From positions 1 through 33,271 of the forward strand of contig JAUCBJ010005255.1 of assembly GCA_032718475.1 (NCBI GenBank): a stretch of 33,271 nucleotides of DNA, given 5' to 3'. The notes beneath the pieces were generated by a model. The model saw only the letters and a list, made by a program, of their open reading frames with translations. It ran no database searches and had not been told where the DNA came from. Of the stretch, positions 10,951 through 20,680 are shown piece after piece. Source of the DNA: Nemertoderma westbladi (lineage: Eukaryota; Xenacoelomorpha; Nemertodermatida; Nemertodermatidae). The position numbers and the translations under genes were made by a program. Within the stretch, counting starts at the first letter, position 1, and each line of letters begins with the position of its first letter.

Positions 10951-12765
10951 AATGTATGTTATCTGAGTAATGTAACAATGTATGTTATCTGAGTAATGTA
11001 ACAATGTATGTTATCTGAGTAATGTAACAATGTATGTTATCTGAGTAATGTAACAATGCATGTTATCTGAGTAATGTAACAATGTATGTTATCTGAGTAA
11101 TGTAACAATGTATGTTATCTGAGTAATGTAACAATGTATGTTATCTGAGTAATGTAACAATGTATGTTATCTGAGTAATGTAACAATGTATGCTATCTGA
11201 GTAATGTAACAATGTATCTTATCTGAGTAATGTAACAATGTATCTTATCTGAGTAATGTAACAATGTATGTTATCTGAGTAATGTAACAATGTATCTTAT
11301 CTGAGTAATGTAACAATGTATGCTATCTGAGTAATGTAACAATGTATGTTATCTGAGTAATGTAACAATGTATGCTTATCTGAGTAATGTAACAATGTAT
11401 GCTATCTGAGTAATGTAACAATGTATGTTATCTGAGTAATGTAACAATGTATGTTATCTGAGTAATGTAACAATGTATGTTATCTGAGTAATGTAACAAT
11501 GTATGTATCTGAGTAATGTAACAATGTATGCTATCTGAGTAATGTAACAATGTATGTTATCTGAGTAATGTAACAATGTATGTTATCTGAGTAATGTAAC
11601 AATGTATGTTATCTGAGTAATGTAACAATGTATGTTATCTGAGTAATGTAACAATGTATGTTATCTGAGTAATGTAACAATGTATGCTATCTGAGTAATG
11701 TAACAATGTATGTTATCTGAGTAATGTAACAATGTATGTTATCTGAGTAATGTAACAATGTATGTTATCTGAGTAATGTAACAATGTATGTTATCTGAGT
11801 AATGTAACAATGTATGTTATCTGAGTAATGTAACAATGTATGCTATCTGAGTAATGTAACAATGTATGTTATCTGAGTAATGTAACAATGTATGTTATCT
11901 GAGTAATGTAACAATGTATGTTATCTGAGTAATGTAACAATGTATGTTATCTGAGTAATGTAACAATGTATGTTATCTGAGTAATGTAACAATGTATGTT
12001 ATCTGAGTAATGTAACAATGTATGTTATCTGAGTAATGTAACAATGTATGTTATCTGAGTAATGTAACAATGTATGTTATCTGAGTAATGTAACAATGTA
12101 TGTTATCTGAGTAATGTAACAATGTATGTTATCTGAGTAATGTAACAATGTATGCTATCTGAGTAATGTAACAATGTATGTTATCTGAGTAATGTAACAA
12201 TGTATGTTATCTGAGTAATGTAACAATGTATGTTATCTGAGTAATGTAACAATGTATGTTATCTGAGTAATGTAACAATGTATGTTATCTGAGTAATGTA
12301 ACAATGTATCTGAGTAATGTAACAATGTATCTGAGTAATGTAACAATGTATGCTATCTGAGTAATGTAACAATGTATGTTATCTGAGTAATGTAACAATG
12401 TATGTTATCTGAGTAATGTAACAATGTATCTGAGTAATGTAACAATGTATGCTATCTGAGTAATGTAACAATGTATGTTATCTGAGTAATGTAACAATGT
12501 ATGTTATCTGAGTAATGTAACAATGTATGTTATCTGAGTAATGTAACAATGTATGTTATCTGAGTAATGTAACAATGTATGTTATCTGAGTAATGTAACA
12601 ATGTATGTTATCTGAGTAATGTAACAATGTATGCTATCTGAGTAATGTAACAATGTATCTGAGTAATGTAACAATGTATGTTATCTGAGTAATGTAACAA
12701 TGTATGTTATCTGAGTAATGTAACAATGTATGCTATCTGAGTAATGTAACAATGTATGTTATCTG
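10951..12765. repeat. 26-bp minisatellite, array 2 (about 70 units)
   Basis: Same unit and orientation as array 1, resuming directly after the retroelement. Its variants differ from array 1: ATGTATCTTATC units (near 11215-11300) and 22-bp short units lacking TGTTA (near 12300-12330, 12425 and 12655). AATATATG types are absent. Variation is greater toward the outer right edge, as usual for tandem arrays. Confidence 0.97.
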
Positions 12766-12772
12766 GCACAGT

Positions 12773-13078
12773 ATGGCGGCTTTAATAATTCCAAATAATG
12801 TAATTCAAACTTGGGGAGGTGGGGGGGGGGGGGGGGGGCTGGTTACAAGGCCACATTATTCTTACGAAAACAAAGAGACGAGAGGCTATATCACGGCGGT
12901 TACAGTTGTTTTATTTTTGATAGTAATCAGCTGTTTTGCGTCGAGTTTCACCTGGAGAGGGATGAATCCCCACTACATGGTTGGTTGCATTTTATCGAGG
13001 GAAATTTATTTGCGTTTATTCAACTGCCGTGTTGTATTTTTTTTAGATATATTCACATACAGTGTCTCAGATTTGTAA
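12773..13078 (+). CDS. Doubtful small ORF with a hydrophobic segment
   Basis: The ATG at 12773 has A at -3 and G at +4 and opens a 101-codon frame: MAALIIPNNV, a poly-Gly run from the G tract at 12818-12838, then a hydrophobic stretch (ITAVTVVLFLIVISCFA) that could be a membrane span. A second frame (12811-13173) is also open here, looks equally protein-like and meets a perfect GTAAGT donor at 13096. I recognise neither. A TM exon would be expected for the downstream PAG1-like gene, but the phases do not fit: that gene needs a donor leaving one base, and this frame offers none. The G tract is prone to length error, so the frame is uncertain. Confidence 0.22.
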   Translation: MAALIIPNNVIQTWGGGGGGGGLVTRPHYSYENKETRGYITAVTVVLFLIVISCFASSFTWRGMNPHYMVGCILSREIYLRLFNCRVVFFLDIFTYSVSDL

Positions 13079-13174
13079 ATACAGAACTCGAATTCGTAAG
13101 TCTCTCGAAACCGCTCCCGCTAGAGGGCTACATAAGTATTAGACGTCCTCCCATTCCTAAAGCTGAAACTTAGT

Positions 13175-15304
13175 AGTAGTCACTACTAACTGTGAGCCAC
13201 AGTAGTCACTACTAACTGTGAGCCGCAGTAGTCACTACTAACTGTGAGCCGCAGTAGTCACTACTAACTGTGAGCCGCAGTAGTCACTACTAACTGTGAG
13301 CCGCAGTAGTCACTACTAACTGTGAGCCGCAGTACTCACTACTAACTGTGAGCCGCAGTACTCACTACTAACTGTGAGCCGCAGTAGTCACTACTAACTG
13401 TGAGCCGCAGTAGTCACTACTAACTGTGAGCCGCAGTAGACACTACTAACTGTGAGCCGCAGTAGTCACTACTAACTGTGAGCCGCAGTAGTCACTACTA
13501 ACTGTGAACCGCTGTAGTCACTACTAACTGTGAGCCGCAGTAGTCACTACTAACTGTGAGCCGCAGTAGTCACTACTAACTGTGAGCCGCAGTAGTCACT
13601 ACTAACTGTGAGCCGCAGTAGTCACTACTAACTATGAACCGCGTGTAGTCACTACTAACTGTGAGCCGCAGGTAGTCACTACTAACTGTGAGCCGCAGGT
13701 AGTCACTACTAACTGTGAGCCACAGTAGTCACTACTAACTGTGAGCCGAGGCCGCTCGTAGTCACTACTAACTGTGAGCCGCAGTAGTCACTACTAACTG
13801 TGAGCCGCAGTAGTCACTACTAACTGTGAGCCGCAGTAGTCACTACTAACTGTGAGCCGCAGTAGTCACTACTAACTGTGAGCCGCCAGTAGTCACTACT
13901 AACTGTGAGCCGCAGTAGTCACTACTAACTGTGAGCCGCAGTAGTCACTACTAACTGTGAGCCGCTGTAGTCACTACTAACTGTGAACCGCTGTAGTCAC
14001 TACTAACTGTGAGCCGCAGTAGTCACTACTAACTGTGAGCCGCAGTAGTCACTACTAACTGTGAGCCGCAGTAGTCACTACTAACTGTGAGCCGCAGTAG
14101 TCACTACTAACTGTGAGCCGCGCAGTAGTCACTACTAACTGTGAGCCGCAGTACTCACTACTAACTGTGAGCCGCAGTAGTCACTACTAACTGTGAGCCG
14201 CAGTAGTCACTACTAACTGTGAGCCGCAGTAGTCACTACTAGCTGTGAGCCGCAGTAGTCACTACTAACTGTGAGCCGCAGTTGTAGTCACTACTAACTG
14301 TGAGCCGCAGTTGTAGTCACTACTAACTGTGAGCCGCAGTTGTAGTCACTACTAACTGTGAGCCGCAGTAGTCACTACTAACTGTGAGCCGCGGCCGCGC
14401 AGTAGTCACTACTAACTGTGAGCCGCAGTAGTCACTACTAACTGTGAGCCGCAGTAGTCACTACTAACTGTGAGCCGCAGTAGTCACTACTAACTGTGAG
14501 CCGCGCAGTAGTCACTACTAACTGTGAGCCGCAGTAGTCACTACTAACTGTGAACCGCCATAGTCACTACTAACTGTGAGCCGCAGTAGTCACTACTAAC
14601 TGTGAGCCGCAGTAGTCACTACTAACTGTGAGCCGCAGTAGTCACTACTAACTGTGAGCCGCAGTAGTCACTACTAACTGTGAGCCGCAGTAGTCACTAC
14701 TAACTGTGAGCCGCAGTAGTCACTACTAACTGTGAACCGCTGTAGTCACTACTAACTGTGAGCCGCTGTAGTCACTACTAACTGTGAGCCGCAGTAGTCA
14801 CTACTAACTGTGAGCCGCGCAGTAGTCACTACTAACTGTGAGCCGCAGGCAGTAGTCACTAATAACTGTGAGCCGCAGTAGTCACTACTAACTGTGAGCC
14901 GCAGTAGTCACTACTAACTGTGAGCCGCGCAGTAGTCACTACTAACTGTGAGCCGCAGGCAGTTTTCACTACTAACTGTGAGCCGCTGTAGTCACTACTA
15001 ACTGTGAGCCGCAGTAGTCACTACTAACTGTGAGCCGCAGTAGTCACTACTAACTGTGAGCCGCAGTAGTCACTACTAACTGTGAGCCGCGGTAGTCACT
15101 ACTAACTGTGAGCCGCAGTAGTCACTACTAACTGTGAGCCGCAGTAGTCACTACTAACTGTGAGCCGCGCAGTAGTCACTACTAACTGTGAGCCGCAGGC
15201 AGTAGTCACTAATAACTGTGAGCCGCAGTAGTCACTACTAACTGTGAGCCGCAGTAGTCACTACTAACTGTGAGCCGCAGTAGTCACTACTAACTGTGAG
15301 CCGC
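13175..15304. repeat. 26-bp minisatellite, array 3 (about 82 units)
   Basis: Tandem repeat of a 26-bp unit unrelated to arrays 1 and 2. Each unit contains the near-perfect palindrome AGTAGTCACTACT, then AACTGTGAGCCGC. A degenerate unit follows to about 15330. Variants include GC insertions (CCGCGCAG), CAGGCAG and CAGTTGTAG junctions, and AATAACTG. Identical blocks near 14815-14880 and 15165-15230 (350 bp apart) show internal segmental duplication. Confidence 0.97.
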
Positions 15305-15467
15305 AGTAGTCATTACCAACTGCTGGACCCCAGACTGAATTGGACTGCGGTCCCATAGAATAAAACGGAAACCAAACTACGTTACAGCTAGGTACGAAAC
15401 TATTGCAGTAATTATCCGTAGTAACTGCTTGGAACTGTTTATAATACAATGACGTTGTGTCTCCTAG

Positions 15468-16864
15468 GTTACGATGACGTGTCTGTATGCCGGTCTACCG
15501 ATGCCGACAGCGGACTGTACGAATCCACCGAGGATCTGAGTGCGACCGACAGAGAGAAGGGCTACGCGTTGGTGCGTCGGGTCAACGACCGGGCGGTCGG
15601 TGGCCCCAGCAGTCCCGCCGCCTCGCCGCCTCGTAGCGACTCCAGCGGCGAGGTGCCGCCCCCGGTCCCCGCCCGTCTGCCCAACATCGAGCTAAGCGAC
15701 GAGGAGACCCCCGCCGTGTGGGTCCCCCCTCGCCCCCGCTCCCTCCTCTGGGACCCGGCCCCCCAAGTCGCCCACTCCCGTCGCGGTTCTCACGAAGTCG
15801 CCTCCGTTGCCATGACGTCGCCCAATCACCGCCTCGCCGCCCACGCTCGAACTCGGAGCAACGGATTCGCTCAGCGCTCGCCCGACAGATCGCTCCCGCC
15901 GATCCCGCTCGGTTCCCTCGACGCGCCCTCCAGCGAGGGAGTGCCGCGGGAACCCAGTTACACGCTGGTCGGCGCGCGACCCTGTCTGGACGACGTTCTC
16001 CGATCGCCCCCTAGCGGCCCCCCCGAGTACTACTCATCAATAGCCTCCTCTTCCGACCCCACCTACGACCATATACCGGAGTCGGCCGCTAAGGGGCGAC
16101 CGACGGCTTCCACTCCGTACGCGGCGGTGGACTCGGATATTTACCTCGACCTGGACTCCGTCGCGAGTCCGATCTACGCACCTATCGGGCCGCCGGTGTC
16201 GCGATTAGTCGCGCCGTTGGCGCGGCTCTCCGAGTTCGACGAGGTAAGTCCGGAGCCGGAACGTCGGAGTCGGCATCGGAGGGTCATGTCGGACCCAGTG
16301 GAGGAGTTGTACGCGCGGGTGAATAAACCGGGTCGCCCGAACAATGTGCGGGTGTCGGTGAACCAGGGAAGGGAACCGACGAACCACGGGGGGACGGAAC
16401 CAACGAACCACGGGGGGAGGGAACACGACTCGGACTCGAGCAGCGCTCCCGGCTACGAATCGGTCCCGTGGCCGAGTCGCACGTTGGGGCGATTGGAGGA
16501 GGACGCGCGACACCCGGTCGTCGGCACAAACCCGAGTGCTGTAAGAGTCAACGGCGATTTGACGACGTACTCGGACGTTGTCGGGCCCCTGGATCCCCGT
16601 CAGATGATCCAGATAGACGAGGTGCAGCGAGCGGATCCCGCCTTCTGGGCTCGTAGGGAGCACACCTACACCGAGATACTCCGAGGGGGGCCGGACGCCC
16701 ATCACACATACTCCGAGATTCCCGGGGGCCGTTCGGCCAGGCAGCACACCTACACAGAGATACCCAACGACAGGTCGGCCCGGCCACGCAATAAACGCCA
16801 CAGTCGATTACGTCACGGTGTCAGCAATGGGGACTGCGGTAACAGAAAGCTGGGAACCCTGTAG
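15468..16864 (+). CDS. PAG1: PAG1/Cbp-like phosphotyrosine adaptor, 3' coding exon
   Basis: A 465-codon open exon, Pro/Ser-rich and without a folded domain. It has at least 14 Y-x-x-[V/I/L]-type SH2-docking sites, including YALV, YTLV, YSSI, YDHI, YAAV, YLDL, YAPI, YARV, YESV, YSDV and a C-terminal triplet YTEI/YSEI/YTEI spaced 14 residues apart. The segment ELYARVNKPGR (286-296, counting from an ATG at 15449) matches the Csk-docking tyrosine region of PAG1 (Y-x-x-V-N-K-P-G). PPPVP (70-74) and SLPPIP are SH3-type motifs, also as in PAG1, and RVMSDP (278-283) fits a 14-3-3 site. PAG1 is a raft-anchored membrane adaptor that recruits Csk to restrain Src kinases. The start is set at 15468 because a good 3' splice site (TGTGTCTCCTAG) precedes it and the family needs an N-terminal membrane segment, which this exon lacks. 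The ATG at 15449 would give a soluble 471-residue form instead. The upstream exon was not found. The exon is strongly GC-rich. Family assignment is from recall. Confidence 0.55.
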
Positions 16865-17243
16865 TTCCAGAGAACACTTTTACTTTCAGTTTAAAGTTTC
16901 AGCTTATTGTAAATTTTTTATAATAGCAATATAATTGTTGTTACTCGTTATTACTACTTCCTTAGATATAGACTACCAGTTCTGTTGATATGCAGTATAT
17001 TTATGTGCCCTGAGTTTTGTATTTATCGTAAACTATTATTATAGTTCTATATTTTATCACCAGATATTATTTTAGTTATTTTTATTTTGATCGCTTTGTT
17101 AAAGGTCGTTTTATCGTGTCGCATCAGTTGTTATGAATAACTATTAACAACAGTCGATAGTCCGGAATGTACACAATCATCGAAGGGTTTAAAAGCTCCC
17201 GCAATGTAATCTTATTATTAAAGTTGTATTATTTTACGATAAG

Positions 17244-17249
17244 AATAAA
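17244..17249 (+). promoter_or_regulatory. Candidate polyadenylation signal of the PAG1-like gene
   Basis: AATAAA about 380 bp after the stop codon at 16864. The segment between is AT-rich, as expected for a 3' UTR. Confidence 0.4.
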
Positions 17250-17340
17250 GTGTCGGAGAGATTTCGTCCGAGGGGGTGAGTTGGCAGGCTTTTAGCCATC
17301 GAGTGCAAAATTCAATATTGCGCGGGCAGACAATCACCTT

Positions 17341-17619
17341 AGGTTCCACCTTGGTTTAGTGGATGCATTGAATTCACATCTCCTGTAGGTCGTGGGTTCG
17401 ATCCTCGCATGGGCCAGGGCAGTTTTCTTATCGGCACGAATGCTTTAAAGGGACCAGCCAGGGCGCATCTCTGCCTCGCATCCTTAAGTGGTAGCTAAAT
17501 GAGTACTGGAGTTTCCTCTGGGGAGTAAAGTTCTGGGGGGACCGCACTGGAAATAAGTCGTCAGACTTTGTGCGTAATCCCTGGCCTAGCGGCCGAAGAA
17601 AATTTACTTTACTTTTACG
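17341..17619 (+). mobile_element. tRNA-derived SINE
   Basis: Pol III promoter boxes are visible: a box A-like TTGGTTTAGTGGA at 17351-17363 and box B GGGTTCGATCC at 17394-17404. A long non-tRNA body follows (CACGAATGCTTTAAAGGGAC, then CTGGAAATAAGTCG), ending in a TTTACTTTACTTTTA tail. The body recurs on the minus strand at 30403-30506 and a degraded version lies at 21729-21808, so it is a dispersed family. It is not a tRNA gene: the acceptor and anticodon arms do not pair. Confidence 0.8.
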
Positions 17620-18917
17620 TTTTTAATCACGGCTTACTAAATGGCCTAATAGGCAAATTTTCAAAATTAATTTTATAGGATAATTAAAATCAACAAGTCA
17701 TTGTGGGAAGGCCAAAATGAACAAAAGCTTAATGTCCCAAAAGTCAATTCTCAAAAAAAGTATTTTTTACGAATTTTGGATATTTTCAAACTATCCCAAA
17801 TGTCACATAAAGTTCGCTAATATGTTTTTCTCATTAAATATCGCATAAAGTTAAGTAACAAATAGTTCCAAACTGCACTAAACTAATAGAGTAAGTTGGA
17901 GGCTTGTATTCTATTGGTGGTTAAATTTGTTTTTCTTTAAATATTGGAGAATAAATAAAAATGATATAGAAATATTCCGTGGTTAATAATACACTGTGTA
18001 TATGGGATGTGGTTGAATTGCCATTAATTTTGTAAATAATTAATATATCGTGACCAAAGAGCCAGAAGATTAGAAGATTATTTTCCAAAGAGGCAAAACA
18101 ATACATACTGAAATTTAACATCAACTATAGTCTGTGTGTGTTGTTTTACCTCTAACGGTTTTCAACTTTTATGTTGTGAGGGTTGTTCTGGTTTTCCATA
18201 TCTCCTAAACGGACTGACATACAAGTCTAGGATTTTAACATAAGATGTAGAACGCCATCTTGTGTATTTTTGGTGAATTTTTTTTTAATTGTGGTATGTT
18301 TTGTTCTGGCTCTATGGTCACGATTTATAGAATATAAACTGCTTTAAATGATTTATCGTAATAATTTAATTATTTATCAACGAGGACGTGTTATGGACCT
18401 GAAGCACATTACTCTAACGTCATTCCATCAACCCCACAGGGTGGGGGATTACTGTCTTGATATCGATAAGCATCGATAACTAAAATAATTAATGATATGT
18501 GTATCGCTTCAAATTTGGTTCATATAGAGTATTTAACCAGAGCTTTAAGACCCCCTAACCCAGAGAATTATTTTGAAAAATACCGGAGACCAGAGCCAGA
18601 GATCAGAGACTTTGCTTATTTTTCTACTTACAATTTGATTACTCCCCTATATCACAAACAGGTACATGCGGCCTTAGAACTATTTTTCTATGGTTCAATT
18701 ACAGTAAATCCAAACCATTTCAACTCTTACCCATTATAAGAAAATAAGCGCACGTACAGTTTGGGGGGCTTAATTAATATTAATTTGGTTATTTGTTTAT
18801 TAATTCGTTCTTTTTTTGTTATTGTTAATATTGTTAATTGTTACTTTAATTTGTTTTGCGCCATAGGTACCGGTACTTTGTTAATTAAAGGCACTTATTT
18901 TACAATTGTTCAAATCA
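17620..18917. other. AT-rich intergenic segment
   Basis: No gene is supported. A stretch at 18585-18612 (CCGGAGACCAGAG, AGATCAGAGAC) recurs in altered form at 20084-20150, suggesting fragments of one old repeat. Confidence 0.4.
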
Positions 18918-19721
18918 TATGGGTCGATTACGCAAAAAATGGCCAAATTCCAGGTTAAAAAATTAAAAAAAAAATTTCTCAAACCCTATCAAATCATGTA
19001 ATATTTTGAAAGCCCATTTACATGCAGGACAACTGTGTACATTCTTAGCAATCTCATTATGTTAACGTGAACGCTTGACCTTGTATATCATTAGATAGCG
19101 CTTTCAGAAGCGGTATAAATAAACTTTACATTAAGTAAATCCGATTTGTGGAAGAAAGGTTAGAGCAAAAATAAGGGCGTTACAAGATGGACATTTCCAA
19201 TGACGTTCAAAAACTACTTGGCAAACTTTTGGGCATAATTTCTGCTGGACTTATCGATTAGCGTTCATTCGTATATGTCTGGATATCCAATAAAATTATC
19301 TTTCGGAAAATACTTACCTTGAAACAAACACATTTCACAATAAAAAGTTATGTTTCAAATACGAACGTTACAACACCTAAAAAATTTATACAAACGAACA
19401 TGTAGCATTTTTCATCCCTCATAAAACAAAACTATAAAGAAGTGTACCCCAGTAACGACTATAGTACTAGATGATTGACTGTATCTCAAAAACTTAGCAT
19501 CGGACATCGCATCACATGTCCATTTCGGACTTGTAATCCAAGGAAAATATATGTCAAAATGCTTAAAAACCAATGCCAAAAAATGGGCGAAAATTCGCTC
19601 TATAGAAATATATATAGGTTTATATGGTTTGGGTTATTTCCTGCTGAGTTATTTATGGCTCATGGAATGGCGAAATTACGTCTGACACAATTTTGGCCAC
19701 TTTTTGCGTAATCGACCCATA
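18918..19721. mobile_element. Non-autonomous TIR transposon (about 0.8 kb)
   Basis: The left end TGGGTCGATTACGCAAAAA (18920-18938) is repeated in inverted orientation at the right end (19701-19719), and similarity continues inward as TGGCCAAA. Both ends are flanked by TA (18918-18919 and 19720-19721), matching the TA target duplication of Tc1/mariner-like elements. No transposase is encoded; the interior is AT-rich with only short frames. Confidence 0.75.
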
Positions 19722-20680
19722 TACATTTCTTTCTTTCACTTTTAAACATTATGAGTGCTCAAATTAAGCGCCCTTATCCTTAAATAAGAACGACCTTTAG
19801 GTGCTAATTTAACTTAAAATTAAACGCACCTTAAATTAATTAATGAGAAGATTATCGGTACATTTATTAGAAATAGCGTAAAAGTGAATATATAATTTTG
19901 TTGAAGTATGAAGTATGATTTTGTATGAAAAATAGTTAAAAATTAAAGAAATAATTAATTGTAAAAAATTTGTGAAAAATAATCTTCATTTCACATTTTG
20001 TGTTGTACAGGATATATTTTTAAATATCTATTTCTAATTTGTCAAATCACTGATCTCTGGGTAAAATGTCTGTTTTCAATACCCGGGAACCAGAGACCTA
20101 TCCGGAGACCAAAAAACCGTCCGGAGAATCAAGAGATCAGAGATTAGTGACAAGTCTCTGTTTCAACTCTAGTTGGTAGGTAGGTACGACAGATGTCTTT
20201 TTTTAATAGGATCACCACTTTCGTTATCAACAGTTATCGGTACATATAAAAAATTCCTAAAAAATTCGTTAATATTCATAATAAAGTTATATGAAAAGTC
20301 CTAAAAGAGAAACTGTCATTTGATTTTTATATAAATTTACATATAAAGTTTAGGAATTTTCAGCACAAATTCAACTTATAGGAAATTTTTATAAGAATTT
20401 TGTTAATTTTTGCTAACGAAAATGGTGCTTTAGTGTAATGATACAATTTTTCTGAATCGATTTACTATTTAGACACAATAATGATGATACGTACGATGCG
20501 TGTGCGATGTTTACGTTATATGATCTTACGTTTATGTGGAGTTCGACAAGTTTCTGTTCTCGGTAGTTTTTACTTCTTAAATATCAAATTGTAATTTATT
20601 GTAAATTTTATGATTATTTGCTAATTGTTTAAACCTAGGTTTTTGTGTAATAAGATTTATATTTAGCGGCTGATAATCTC
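19722..20680. other. AT-rich intergenic segment
   Basis: No coding, RNA or repeat feature is supported beyond an old repeat fragment around 20045-20160 rich in CCGGAGA and AGATCAGAGA words. Confidence 0.4.

Noticed and set aside
12773-13095. This island as the missing TM exon of the PAG1-like gene
   Set aside because: The donor at 13096 leaves phase 0 in one frame and lies past the stop in the other, while the acceptor at 15468 needs one carried base. No suitable donor was found.
16244-16249. Internal GTAAGT donor in the PAG1-like exon
   Set aside because: The frame reads straight through into the conserved YARVNKPG region, so the exon most likely continues; it could at best be an alternative site.
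17341-17415. Functional tRNA gene
   Set aside because: A and B boxes are present but the stems do not pair properly, and a SINE body with further copies follows.
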